In this document: positions 1-13,300 of the stretch, piece after piece
Position numbering within the stretch: the first letter of the stretch is position 1
How the letters are laid out: each line of letters begins with the position of its first letter
Assembly (NCBI RefSeq): GCF_004010955.1
Contig: NZ_CP025227.1
Span: forward strand, 2,604,001 to 2,668,000
Length of the DNA: 64,000 bases
Reading direction: 5' to 3'
DNA from: Actinomyces wuliandei
GTDB taxonomy: Bacteria > Actinomycetota > Actinomycetes > Actinomycetales > Actinomycetaceae
Made by a program: the position numbers and the translations under genes
Notes under the pieces: generated by a model
What the model was told of the DNA's origin: nothing
Database searches by the model: none
The model's input: the letters and a program-made list of their open reading frames with translations, nothing else

Positions 1-263
1 GAGGAGCCCACGCTCACCGAGGCGAGCGCGCACACGACGACAAGAACCAGGGCGGCAAGGACCACCGCCAGCCGGAACGGCACGGACCGCGCCTGCCGAG
101 GCCGCTGACCCTGCCGACTCAGGCGGCCCCGGCTGCAGCGGCGGCCAAGCTGGGCAGCCCGAGGGGACCGGGCCCCGAGCGGCTTGTCCTCTTCCGCGGC
201 TCCCACGGCGCCCACCCGCAAGCCGCTCCCCGCTCCGCCCTCGACCACTCCAGGTTCCACCAC
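1..263 (-). CDS. Partial FecCD-type iron-siderophore ABC permease (N-terminus only)
   Basis: Read on the minus strand, an open frame runs off the left edge. It encodes a basic, Arg-rich N-terminal extension of roughly 60 residues followed by a hydrophobic segment (FRLAVVLAALVLVVVCALAS) and then VSVGSS. This is the usual appearance of the first transmembrane helix of FecCD/FepD-type siderophore permeases. The frame is closed upstream by a TAA, so the start must be one of the following GTG codons; I chose the first of two tandem GTGs (260-263). The gene diverges from the siderophore biosynthesis operon across an iron box, which fits a Fe-siderophore import role. Only the N-terminus is visible, so a different polytopic membrane protein is possible. 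Confidence 0.55.
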   Translation of the reverse strand, partial: MVEPGVVEGGAGSGLRVGAVGAAEEDKPLGARSPRAAQLGRRCSRGRLSRQGQRPRQARSVPFRLAVVLAALVLVVVCALASVSVGS

Positions 264-278
264 CTTTACCAGGGGTAC

Positions 279-297
279 TTAGATGAGCTTAACCTAA
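279..297. promoter_or_regulatory. DtxR/IdeR-type iron box
   Basis: TTAGATGAGCTTAACCTAA matches the DtxR/IdeR consensus TTAGGTTAGGCTAACCTAA at 15 of 19 positions, with a near-intact right half-site. It lies between the divergent permease gene and the entE-fes operon, 16 bp before the proposed GTG start at 314. It would be expected to repress both directions when iron is plentiful. The match was seen directly; binding is inferred. Confidence 0.7.
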
Positions 298-313
298 GGT
301 GTAGGGTGGCGTT

Positions 314-3660
<3,347 letters not shown>

Positions 3661-3664
<4 letters not shown>

Positions 3665-4560
3665 CCAGCACCGGGCTGCCCCAGGCCATCGTGGTGACCG
3701 GCGCGTCCGGGGGTATCGGCTCCGCCGTGGTAGGTCTCCTGGCCTCCCGGGCGCAGGAGCACGGCGGAGCCACTGTCATCGGCACCGACCTGCACCCGCC
3801 GCACGACGGCTCCTGCCGCCCCGCAGGCAGCCAGGCGGACCGCCGAGCCACGCTCCCGCCCGCTACGGGCGCAGGCGGGACCGAGCCTGGTCCCGGGGTG
3901 CCAGCGCCTCAGGAAGCACCTCCGGAGGAGGGCGTGAGGTGGTGCGTCCTTGATGTCACCGACGCCGTGGGCGTCGAGGCGTTCTTCGAGCAGGTAACCC
4001 GCTCCTACAGGCTGCGCGCCGTCGTCCACGCCGCTGGCGTCCTGGTCCACGGCCCCGCGCTGGACACCCCGGCGGAGCAGGCCGCGCGGGTCATGGCCGT
4101 CAACGCCCTGGGAGCCGTCAACGTCTGCACAGCGGCGGCGCGCCACATGACCAGCCAGGACCCCGGGGACATCCCCGCCAGGACCCGCAGCCTGGTCACT
4201 GTCGCCTCCAACTCGGCGCTGCGTCCTCGCAGCGGCCTGGCCGCCTACAGCGCCTCCAAGGCGGCAGCCTCGCAGTTCACCCGCAGCCTGGGGCTCGAGC
4301 TCGGTCCTGCGGGGATCAGGTGCAACGTCGTGGCACCGGGAACCACACTGACCCCCATGGTCCGCGCCATGTGGGCGGGGCAGGACCGCCGCGCCCAGAC
4401 CGTGAGGGGTGCACCAGAAGCCTTCCAGCCCGGTATCCCTCTGGGACGTGTCGGTGAGCCTGCCGACGTCGCCCACACAGTAGCGTTCCTGGTCTCGGAG
4501 GGGGCACGTCATATCACCCTGGCCGAGCTGGCGGTTGACGGAGGGACGAGCCAACGATGA
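3661..4560 (+). CDS. entA: 2,3-dihydro-2,3-dihydroxybenzoate dehydrogenase
   Basis: This is a classical short-chain dehydrogenase of 299 residues that oxidises 2,3-dihydro-2,3-DHB to 2,3-dihydroxybenzoate using NAD+. The visible motifs are TGASGGIGSA near the N-terminus (nucleotide binding), the NALG motif, a Ser in VASNSA, and the Y196-S-A-S-K200 catalytic pair, ending in AVDGGTSQR. It is about 50 residues longer than typical EntA because of a Pro/Gly/Ala-rich insert after the second beta strand (residues ~43-90), the same kind of insert seen in the upstream ligase. The start overlaps the entE-fes stop as ATGA, and its own stop overlaps entC, so the three genes are translationally coupled. 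The EntA assignment rests mainly on context, because SDR sequences alone do not define substrate. Confidence 0.85.
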
Positions 4561-5912
4561 CGACCAGCCTGCCGCAGCCCGCGCGCACGGACGACCCCCC
4601 TGAGCCCCTGCCCGACTTCCTCCTCGCCTCGCGGCACTGGGAGATGCGCGCCCAGGGAGGGCGGCTCCTCCAGCCGGTCCTGGCCCCAGACCCCCGGTCG
4701 GTGGTCTCTGACCTGCTTGCCGTGCTGCGTCACGCAGAGGAGGAGGCCGGCCAGGCCCACGTGCTGTGCGGGCTCATCCCCTTCGACCTGTCAGAGCCTG
4801 CCCACCTGCGAGTCACCAGCTCGGTGTCCTGGCGCCCCCGCCGCTGGAGCACGCCGAGCCCCGCCCCCCAGGACCCGCCAGCCCTGCCGGGGCACGGCGG
4901 CCAGGTACCGCGCCCGCCGCAGGACAGTCCCCTGGCAGCCTTGACCGACACCCCTGCCACCGGCGCCGCTCTGACCGGTGGCACCCTCGCCGAGGCTGCC
5001 ACCGGCCTCACAGACACCGGCGTCACCGACACGGGCCTCACAGACACCGTCTTCATGGACAACGTCCGCACGGTCCTGGACCTCCTCGGGCACGAGGGCC
5101 TCCAGAAGGTCGTTCTGTCCCGGTGGGTCGATGTCGCGCTGCCCGACTCCCTCGACCCTGCCCGGCTTGCCTCGTGCCTTGTGGGCCGTCTCATGACGGA
5201 CAGGCACCGGGACGCGGACGTCTACTGCGCCACTGACGTCCAGGGCCGGACCTGGCTGGGCGCGTCCCCGGAGGTAGTGGCAGACACGCGGGACGGTCTC
5301 TTCCTCACCGCCCCCCTGGCCGGGTCGCTGCCGCGCAGTGTCGAGCGCACGCAGGCCGTGGCGCGCCTGACGGGCTCCCCCAAGGAGATGAGAGAGCACG
5401 CTCTCGTCGTTGACCAGGTCGCAGCCACCCTGGGCGATGTCGTGGACGACCTTCAGGTCCCATCCGCCCCCTCCCTGCTGGCCACGGACACAATGTGGCA
5501 CCTGGGCACCCGGGTCACCGGCCGACTGAGGCCCGGCGTCTCCTGCCTGGACGCGGCCCTGTCCCTCCACCCCACGCCAGCCGTGTGCGGGGTACCGACC
5601 GCCCGGGCCGCAGAGGTGATCCGCTCCCTGGAGGGGCGCAGCCGCGAGCTCTACTCCGGGCTGGTGGGCTGGACCGACTCCAGCGGGGACGGGCGCTGGT
5701 CTCTGGTCATCCGCGGGGCCTGCCTGTCGCGCCAGCACCTGAGGGTCCAGGCGGGAGCAGGCATCGTCGAGGGGTCCTCCCCCGAGCGGGAGCACGCAGA
5801 GACCGCAGCCAAGCTGTCAACCATGCTCAGTACGCTCAGCCACCTGGACCACCTCAACGGCGCACCGGCTCCTTCGGACGCGCTGGACAGCCCTAGACAG
5901 CCCCTCAGATAG
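4557..5912 (+). CDS. entC: Isochorismate synthase
   Basis: This 451-residue chorismate-binding enzyme converts chorismate to isochorismate, the first committed step to 2,3-DHB. Conserved family segments are visible: KVVLSRW, WLGASPEVV, APLAGSLPRS, SPKEMREHALVVD, the HPTPAVCGVPTARA segment, YSGLVGW and GAGIVEGSSPEREHAET. The siderophore operon context favours EntC/DhbC over the menaquinone enzyme MenF. A Thr/Gly/Pro-rich stretch (residues ~85-160) is a lineage-specific insert. The ATG overlaps the entA stop (ATGA). The operon ends here, before a strong hairpin. No isochorismatase (EntB) gene follows, so that step must be encoded elsewhere. Confidence 0.9.
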   Translation: MTTSLPQPARTDDPPEPLPDFLLASRHWEMRAQGGRLLQPVLAPDPRSVVSDLLAVLRHAEEEAGQAHVLCGLIPFDLSEPAHLRVTSSVSWRPRRWSTPSPAPQDPPALPGHGGQVPRPPQDSPLAALTDTPATGAALTGGTLAEAATGLTDTGVTDTGLTDTVFMDNVRTVLDLLGHEGLQKVVLSRWVDVALPDSLDPARLASCLVGRLMTDRHRDADVYCATDVQGRTWLGASPEVVADTRDGLFLTAPLAGSLPRSVERTQAVARLTGSPKEMREHALVVDQVAATLGDVVDDLQVPSAPSLLATDTMWHLGTRVTGRLRPGVSCLDAALSLHPTPAVCGVPTARAAEVIRSLEGRSRELYSGLVGWTDSSGDGRWSLVIRGACLSRQHLRVQAGAGIVEGSSPEREHAETAAKLSTMLSTLSHLDHLNGAPAPSDALDSPRQPLR

Positions 5913-5940
5913 CCTCAGCACCGCCCACCCCTGCCGCACA

Positions 5941-5958
5941 GTACTGGCGAGCCAGTAC
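5941..5958. repeat. Perfect 8-bp inverted repeat
   Basis: GTACTGGC-GA-GCCAGTAC lies just downstream of entC and before the larger hairpin at 5994. It has a two-base spacer, so it is more likely a protein-binding or cruciform site than a terminator stem. Function is unknown. Confidence 0.4.
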
Positions 5959-5993
5959 CGACGTAGCCCGGCCGCACGTACCAGGAAGACCAA

Positions 5994-6032
5994 GGGTGCT
6001 GGGACCTCTTGGCACAAGGGGTCCCAGCACCC
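5994..6032. terminator. Bidirectional terminator-like hairpin between convergent genes
   Basis: GGGTGCTGGGACC (5994-6006) pairs perfectly with GGTCCCAGCACCC (6020-6032) across a 13-nt loop that contains a further CTTG/CAAG pairing. It sits between the convergent entC (+) and adhesin (-) genes and can serve both. No clear T-run follows, which is common for actinobacterial hairpin terminators. Confidence 0.75.
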
Positions 6033-6054
6033 AGGCTCAGCTCACTGGCTCAAC

Positions 6055-9000
6055 TCACTGCCTGCGGCGGCGCAGCAGAAGGCTGCCGCCGCCAATCGCC
6101 GCCAGGGCGGCGACAGCGGGAAGCAGGAGCGCAGCACCGGTCCTGGCCAGCGACCCTGCCACAGAGCTGCCACCCGGCGACGGGCTCGCACTGGCGGGAA
6201 CCTCCGAGGACTCCGAGGGCGCTGTCGCGGAGCCGCTTGTGGCCACGGTGGAGGGCTCGGTGCTGGGTTCCCCACTGGGCTGCGGTGCCGGGCTCTCGCT
6301 GGGCAGCGGCGTCGAGTCCTGGCTCGGGTCCTCACTGGGCTGCGGTGCCGGGCTCTCGCTGGGCTCCGGTGTCGGCTCGACATCCCGGGTGTAGGTGTTG
6401 GTGACGGTCAGCTCCTCCACGGCGTCCTGGGTGGTGATCGTGACAGCCTGGTCCTCTGGGACCTCCAGGGTGTAGCCGTCGACCTGGGCGGAGTCAGCGT
6501 CCTCAGACAGCGTGCACTCCGTACCCAGCGGCAGGGCCGGACTGGTCACCGTCATGCCCGCAGGCACGGTGACCTCGTCGCTGACCACCCCCTCATCAGC
6601 ACCACCCTCGGCGTCAGCGGCGTCCTCGGGAAGGGTGCAGGTGTAGGTGACGAGGTAGTCCCTGGGCGCAGCCTGCGCGTCGGGGTCCCCAGGGCCTTCG
6701 GTGCCCTCAGCATCCTCCTCCAGACCCTCGACGACCTTGGTCACGGAGAAGGAACCTCGGTGCAGGGTGTAGGTGTTGGTGGCCACCACGGCCACCATGC
6801 CGCCGTCAGTCACGGCGAAGGAGGTCTCCTCAGCCGCGACTGGCTCCCCGCCCACGACCACCTGGGTGAGCAGGTCCGTCCCCTCCACGGAGGCGTCCTC
6901 CTCGCTGACGGTGCAGCGGCCCACCGGGACGTCACTGACGACGGCACTGCCAGCGTCGACGGTCTCCACCGTGCCGGTGGTCGCGCTCCCGTCAGTGCCG
7001 GTGCAGGTGTAGGTGAAGGAGAAGCTCTGCGGCGCCCGAGCAGCCCCGTCCCCATCCACGGCCTTGCTCACCGCGAAGGAACCGGTCTGACGGGTGTAGG
7101 CGTTGGTTAGGGTCAGCGCCGTCTCCTGGTCACGGGCCTCCACCGTCACCGTCTGGTCCTCCGGGGCGGTCAGGGTGTACCCGGCCAGGGAGGCGGAGGC
7201 GGTGTCCTCGCTGACAGTGCACTCGGCGCCCACCGGCACCTGCGGGCCGGAGACGGACTGCCCGTCCGCCCCGATCGCGAGCATGCCCGTACTGCCGTCC
7301 GTGCAGGTGTAGGTGACGCCGAACTCCTTGTCGGACAGGTCCGCCTCCTCAGCACCGGTGACCTCCTTGGCCACAGAGAAGCCTCCGCGGTGCACCGTGT
7401 AGTCGTTGGTGGCCTGGACCACTGCGGTGGCCCCGTCGGCGACGTCGAAGGTGACCTCGCCGTCAACCTCCTCCCCGTCCACGCTCCAGGTGGTGGTGAG
7501 GTCCGCTCCGTCCACGGAGGCGTCGGCCTCGCTCACGGTGCAGCTGCCCACCGGCACGTCAGTGACCGCTGTGGTGGCGCCGGAGACCAGCTCGACCGTG
7601 TCCGTGGTCGTGGTTCCGTTACCCCCGGTGCAGGTGTAGGTGAAGACGTAGGTCTGGGAGTCAGCCAGGCCGGCGCCGTCACCGGTGACCTCCTTGGAGA
7701 TCTGAAAGCCACCGGTCAGCGCCGTGTAGGCGTTGACGACGCTGACCTCGGAGGTGGTGTCCTTGGCGATCGTCAGCTGGGAGCCCTCGGTGCCGTCAAC
7801 CGTGATGAGGGTGGAGACGTTGTAGCCGTCGCGCTGAGTGGTCTCCTCCGGCTCGCTGACGCTGCAGGTGGTCCCTACCGGCAGGGTGGGGCCACCGACA
7901 GCGGAACCGCCACCGGTCACCTGGAGGGTGCCGGAGACCTCCTCGCCCTCTGGCGTGGTGCAGGTGTAGCCGATGTCAAAGGTGTCGGTCAGGAAGGGGA
8001 CATCCTCAGGGCCGACCTGCTTGGCCACTGAGAAGGTCCCGGTGTGGCGGGTGTAGGCGTTGGTGAAGGCCGCCTCGGTCACCGCCTCCTCGGAGGGGAG
8101 GACCGTCACGGTCACCGGGTCGGGAGCTGCCAGGTCATAGCCGTCCATGGCTGCGGCGTCCACATCCTCGGTGACGGTGCACTCCGTGCCTGCGGGGATG
8201 GTGGCATCCGCCTCGACGGGGGTCCCGTCCCCGGGGACGTTGCTGATGGTGCCCGTGAGGCCCCCACAGGTGTAGCTGTAGGAGTAGGTCCTGGGGGCGG
8301 CTGACTCCAGGCCGGTGACGGTCTTGGCCACCGCCAGGGTGCCCGGCTTGTAGTCTGCGGTGTTGGTCAGGCCCAGCGCCGTGGAGGTCCGGTTGCCCAC
8401 GGTGAAGGTGTCTGTCACCCGGTTGCCGATCCGGAACACCGGGTCGCCCCACTGGTAGGCGGAGGCGTCCGGGGAGGCGGTAGCCGGGTCCTCAGTGAGG
8501 GTGATCTGGGTCCCTGCGGGGAAGGAGCCCGGGTAGACCGTCACCTTCCCCATGGTCACCGTCAGGGTGGTGGTGCCGGTGAGGCCGTCATCGGCCAGGG
8601 TGCCTGGCGGGGTCCAGCCGGTGTACTCGCTGGCGGCCTGGGGCAGGGTGTAGGCCACGTCCACGTCAAAGGTGGTGCCAGCAGCGATCTCGTCGAGGGC
8701 CTGGCCGTCCAGGTACTTGGTGATCTCGAAGCCGCCGAAGCCATTGGCCAGCTCGACGGCGATCTTGAAGGAGTCGGTGTAGTAGCGCTCGGCGTTGGCT
8801 GTGACGTCAGCGCCCTCCAGGGTGACGGAGTTGCGGTAGATCACGCCCTCCACGGCCGTTCCGCTGTTGATGCTCGCTGGTGCGCTGAGGCTGTAGTTCG
8901 TGTCCGGCTGGAAGATGCCGGTGATCGTCATGGTGGCCACGGTGGCGTCGTCGTTGAACTCGACGGTGTAGGTGAAGTCCTCACCCGGCGAGTTGTAGAC

Positions 9001-9876
9001 CCGGCCCGCAGCGTTGACCAGGTTGAGGGAGGTCGCCGACTCCGCGGAGGAGGCCCGGCGGAAGACCCAGCTGTTCAGATTGGTCACGAAGGCCTGGCCC
9101 GGACCGGCCTCCTCGGTGAGGACCACGGTGGACTCAGTGGTCCCGTCAGCGACGAACCCGGGCAGGACCGACTCCAGGTGGGCGGCGCCCATCGTGATGC
9201 TCCACGGCACGGTGGTGGAGGTTGCTGCCAGGGGCGTAGCCACCTTGGAGAAGGCCGCCGGACGGTAGGTGGGCTGCGCCTGCGGCAGGATGCCTCCCGT
9301 CCCGGGCAGGTCCACGGCGGTGGTGGTGCCGTTGAGGTCCATGTCGACAGTCTCGGCCTCCACGACCTGGGCGGCAATGAGCAGGGCCTCCCCGGAGCCC
9401 CGCAGGAGGGAGCCTCCCTGCTCCTTGATGGTCTCGACCTCATCGTTGAAGGTGCAGGTGATGGTGTGCTCCTGAAGCTGGCAGGAGCCGATGGTGACCT
9501 GCTGGCCACCCACCGTCACCGTCATCGGGTTGGTCCTGGGGTACTCGCGGTTCCTGAAGGCGTTCCCCAGGTCGATGCTGAAGTAGTCCCCACTGCTGAC
9601 GTCGGTGTCGCCAGCGTCCCAGGTGAAGGCCAGCTTGGCGACGTCGCCCACCCGCAGGAAGCCCGACTGGACGTTGCCGTTGGCGTCAGACTTGTCCAGG
9701 GAGGTGACAGTGACGTCGATATCAAGGTTCTGTGCCGCGCGCGCTGGAGCCGTCAGGGCGGTGAGCATGGTGAGCAGGAGAGCCAGCGCCAGCAAGCACG
9801 CCGCCACGCCTCGGGCCACCGCACGAGGGCGGGCGACGGGCTGGGAGGGCGAGACCCTCAAGGACGAGATCCTCAT
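6055..9876 (-). CDS. LARTG-anchored surface adhesin with six CnaB-like (DUF5979-type) repeats
   Basis: This is a 1273-residue wall-anchored protein. It has a signal peptide (residues 1-47, ending APARAAQ) and N-terminal adhesin-type Ig-like domains (~48-505) resembling Sdr/Spa ligand-binding regions. Six repeats of ~100-125 residues follow (~505-1165). Each opens with a T-G-x-F-x-V-x-K segment, contains YTC and TxCxVSE, and closes with a TNxY or related motif. The first Lys, the Glu and the last Asn are placed as in isopeptide-forming CnaB/SpaA domains (inference). Next come a Pro/Ser/Glu wall-spanning segment, the sorting signal LARTGA (~1240), a hydrophobic helix and an RRRRQ tail. The ATG has GGAG 5 nt upstream. 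It is a paralogue of the gene at 15718-19743. No pilus sortase gene is adjacent. Confidence 0.88.
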   Translation of the reverse strand: MRISSLRVSPSQPVARPRAVARGVAACLLALALLLTMLTALTAPARAAQNLDIDVTVTSLDKSDANGNVQSGFLRVGDVAKLAFTWDAGDTDVSSGDYFSIDLGNAFRNREYPRTNPMTVTVGGQQVTIGSCQLQEHTITCTFNDEVETIKEQGGSLLRGSGEALLIAAQVVEAETVDMDLNGTTTAVDLPGTGGILPQAQPTYRPAAFSKVATPLAATSTTVPWSITMGAAHLESVLPGFVADGTTESTVVLTEEAGPGQAFVTNLNSWVFRRASSAESATSLNLVNAAGRVYNSPGEDFTYTVEFNDDATVATMTITGIFQPDTNYSLSAPASINSGTAVEGVIYRNSVTLEGADVTANAERYYTDSFKIAVELANGFGGFEITKYLDGQALDEIAAGTTFDVDVAYTLPQAASEYTGWTPPGTLADDGLTGTTTLTVTMGKVTVYPGSFPAGTQITLTEDPATASPDASAYQWGDPVFRIGNRVTDTFTVGNRTSTALGLTNTADYKPGTLAVAKTVTGLESAAPRTYSYSYTCGGLTGTISNVPGDGTPVEADATIPAGTECTVTEDVDAAAMDGYDLAAPDPVTVTVLPSEEAVTEAAFTNAYTRHTGTFSVAKQVGPEDVPFLTDTFDIGYTCTTPEGEEVSGTLQVTGGGSAVGGPTLPVGTTCSVSEPEETTQRDGYNVSTLITVDGTEGSQLTIAKDTTSEVSVVNAYTALTGGFQISKEVTGDGAGLADSQTYVFTYTCTGGNGTTTTDTVELVSGATTAVTDVPVGSCTVSEADASVDGADLTTTWSVDGEEVDGEVTFDVADGATAVVQATNDYTVHRGGFSVAKEVTGAEEADLSDKEFGVTYTCTDGSTGMLAIGADGQSVSGPQVPVGAECTVSEDTASASLAGYTLTAPEDQTVTVEARDQETALTLTNAYTRQTGSFAVSKAVDGDGAARAPQSFSFTYTCTGTDGSATTGTVETVDAGSAVVSDVPVGRCTVSEEDASVEGTDLLTQVVVGGEPVAAEETSFAVTDGGMVAVVATNTYTLHRGSFSVTKVVEGLEEDAEGTEGPGDPDAQAAPRDYLVTYTCTLPEDAADAEGGADEGVVSDEVTVPAGMTVTSPALPLGTECTLSEDADSAQVDGYTLEVPEDQAVTITTQDAVEELTVTNTYTRDVEPTPEPSESPAPQPSEDPSQDSTPLPSESPAPQPSGEPSTEPSTVATSGSATAPSESSEVPASASPSPGGSSVAGSLARTGAALLLPAVAALAAIGGGSLLLRRRRQ

Positions 9877-10327
9877 AGTGCTCCAATCTGGGACGGGCTG
9901 GGGCCTGGTCGAGGCCGGCAGGGAGGCCGCTCGCGCGGTCAGACTCGTGCGGACAGAACCGGGCGCCTATCTAATCACACCGTCCTAAATCCCAGAGCAG
10001 CAGCGTGGCAAACCGCTAGTGTCACCATCCTCCAACCAGGCCGCAGCCGCGTTGTCACCTGCCCATCTCCCCGGGCGCTCGCGAGCCGATGGAACGGGTG
10101 CGGGCGTCGTCAACCTCACGACCAGAAGTCAAAACTATCGCCATCATACAACCGTGATTGTCATTGTAATGCAGCTTTGGGGCGGGAGGTGAGCCGTGCT
10201 CCGATGCCGGATACCGAGCTGAGGCGAGCCGGGCACGGACCCTCCGGCGGCACCCAGGACCAGGATCGACTCCAGCCCCATGCCACCACCGGGCCGCAGA
10301 GACAGCCAGGTCAGCCGCCCCTCCCGC
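9877..10327. other. Intergenic region upstream of adhesin 1
   Basis: About 450 bp between the end of mfd and the start of adhesin 1. It must carry the adhesin promoter unless the two are co-transcribed. A locally AT-richer patch (about 10125-10185) includes TATGAT on the minus strand (complement of 10143-10148), a plausible -10 element, but no convincingly spaced -35 was found. I see no credible gene here. Confidence 0.5.
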
Positions 10328-13300
10328 TCAACGGCGCCGGTACCGGGTTGCCTCCGTCTCGTAGGAGTCGTCACCCTCAACGACGGCGTGCAGCAGCACC
10401 TCTGCCCAGGACAGCAGCTCCTCCCCACCGACCGCGCTCGATCCCATGCGGGCCGAGGCCCCCGGGGCAGGAACGACAATCGTGCGGGTGGCGGGCTTGA
10501 CGACGGTGCCCGGGTAGAGGCGGGCCACCCGTGTGCGCCCGGAGTCGTTGAGATTGACCGGGGCAAACCGCACCGACTTGCCCTGGGCGACGATCTCGGC
10601 GACCCCGAGCCGGGCTGCCAGGGCGCGCAGCCGGGCCAGGGCAGCCAGCAGGCGCGTGGGCTCGGGCACCGGGCCGTAGCGGTCGGTCAGCTCCTCGAGC
10701 ACGTCCTCGACCTCGGCGTCAGTACGGGCTGCGGCGAACCTGGTGTAGGCCTCCAGGCGCAGCCGCTCGTGGGGGATGTAGTCCTCCGGGACAGTGGCGT
10801 CCACGGGCAGCTCTACCCGAAGCTCAGCGTCCCCCAGGTCCCCCGGGTCGTCCCCGGCTGCACCGGAGACGTCACCAACCTGGCCGGGGAGGACGCCCCC
10901 CTTGCCGACCAGGGACTTCTTATAGGTGTCCACGGCCTCAGCCACCATGCGCACGTACAAGTCGAAGCCCACTCCGGCGACGTGCCCGGACTGCTCCCCT
11001 CCCAGGAGGTTGCCCGCACCACGGATCTCCAGGTCCTTCATGGCCACCTGCATCCCGGCTCCCAGGTCAGCGTTGGAGGCGATAGTGCGCAGCCGCTCCA
11101 GGGCAGTCTCGGTCAAGGGCCTGTCGGAGGGGTAGAGGAAGTAGGCGTAGGCCCGCTCCCTGCCCCGGCCCACCCGCCCGCGCAGCTGGTGGAGCTGGGA
11201 CAGGCCCATGCGGTCGGCGCGGTCCACGATCAGCGTGTTGGCGTTGGTGACGTCCAGGCCGGTCTCGACGATCGTGGTGCACACCAGCACGTCGATCTCC
11301 TTGCGCCAGAAGGAGTCGATGACGCGCTCCAGGCGCTGCTCGCCCATCTGGCCGTGGGCTGTGGCGACACGGGCCTCGGGGACGAGCTCGGCCAGCCGGG
11401 CGGCGGTGGCGTCAATGTCCTCCACCCGGTTGTGGACGAAGAACACCTGGCCGTCACGCAGGAGCTCACGCCGGATCGCGGCGCTGACCTGTTTGGTCTC
11501 GTAACGACCCACGTAGGTGAGGATCGGGTGGCGGTCCTCCGGCGGCGTGGCCAGGGTCGACATCTCCCGCAGGCCGGTGACGGCCATCTCCAGGGTGCGT
11601 GGGATGGGCGTGGCGGACATGGACAGGACGTCCACGTCGGTGCGCAGGGCCTTGAGCGTCTCCTTGTGCTCCACCCCGAAGCGCTGCTCCTCGTCAATGA
11701 TGACCAGGCCTAGGTCCTTGAAGCGCACCTGGCCGGTGATGAGACGGTGGGTGCCGATCACCACGTCAACAGCGCCCGAGGCCAGGCCCTCCAGCACCTT
11801 CCTGGACTCCTCCGCATCCTGGAAACGGGAGAGCTGGCTGACCGTGACCGGGAAGCCCGCGTAACGCTCGGTGAAGGTCTCCGCGTGCTGGCTGACCAGG
11901 AGGGTGGTCGGGACCAGGACGGCCACCTGCTTGCCGTCCTGGACGGCCTTGAAGGCAGCGCGCACAGCGATCTCGGTCTTGCCGTAACCGACGTCCCCGC
12001 ACACGAGGCGGTCCATGGGCTGGGTCCTCTCCATGTCCGCCTTGACGTCGTCAATGGTGGCCAGCTGGTCAGGGGTCTCGGTGTAGGCGAAGGCCTCCTC
12101 CAGCTCGGCCTGCCAGGGGGTGTCCGGGGAGAAGGCGTGGCCCGTGGTGGCCGAGCGGGCGGCGTAGAGGCGCACCAGCTCACCGGCGATCTCACGCACC
12201 GCCCTGCGGGCACGTGACTTGGTCCTCTGCCAGTCCGCACCCCCCATCTTGTTCAGCGCCGGGTTGTCCCCACCGACGTACTTGGTGACTTGGTCCAGGG
12301 CGTCAGTGGGCACCAGGAGGCGGTCACCGGGCTGGCCACGACGGGTGGAGGCGTACTCAATGACGAGGTACTCCCGGCTGGCTGCCGCCTTCCCTGCCCG
12401 GCCGGTGCCCACGCTGCGGCGGGTCAGCTCCACAAAACGCCCCACCCCGTGCTGGGCGTGGACCACCAGGTCGCCGGCGTGCAGGGACAGGGGGTCCACG
12501 CTGCGCCGGGTGCGCCGCGCAGGCAGGGTACGCCGCCGGCTCGGGGCGGCAGGTGCCCGCCCGGTCAGGTCGGACTCAGCCACCAGGGCCAGGCGCGGCC
12601 CCTCAGCCAGGAAGCCGTGCCCGGCCGAGACCTGGGTGACCCGGACCACGCCGTCTCCGGTGCCGCCCTCGCCCGTGTCCTGCCAGCCCAGCTCCTCAGG
12701 CTGGGTGAGGTGGGTGACGACACGGGCGGGAACGTCGCCGTCAGCCAGCAGCTGGGCCATGCGGCGCCCCGGCCCCGGGCCGTCAGTCGCCACCACGACG
12801 CTCCAGCCCTGCCGGGCCATCTCGCCGAGGTCCTTGACCGCTGTGTCCAGCTCTCCCCGATAGGTGCGGGGATCGACCAGCGCCAGCTGCTCGTCGTCGG
12901 GACCCGACGGCAAGGAGGTGAGCGCCCACCACCCCAGGTTGGAGCCCAGGGCGAGGGCACGCGCCTCACCCAGGTGGGCGAAGGCCGCAGCGGACAGGTC
13001 CACCGGCACGGTGCCTCCGGAGGCGGCCGAGGTCCAGGCGGCGGCCAGGAACTCAGTGGTGGTGGCCGCCAGGTCCTCTGCCCGCTTACGGATCCGCTCG
13101 GGCTCCAGCAGGACGGTCAGCCGGTCCCCCACCAGCTCCAGCAGGGGGACCATCCGGTCCACCAGGACCGGGGCCAGTGACTCCATGCCCTCCACCGCGA
13201 TCCCCTGAGCGATCTTGTCCAGCATGTCGGCGGCTCCGGGCACGGAGTCGGTCAGGTCGTGGGCACGTTGGCGCACCTGTGGGGTCAGGACGAGCTCGCG

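Noticed and set aside
6100..6400. Direct repeat encoding SESPAPQPS as a mobile or regulatory repeat
   Set aside because: It encodes the Pro/Ser/Glu wall-spanning region of adhesin 1, where such repetition is normal.
9178..11713. Long plus-strand open frames opposite adhesin 1 and mfd
   Set aside because: They lie antisense to clear genes with recognisable domains, have no homology I can see, and arise from the GC-rich codon pattern of the real strand.
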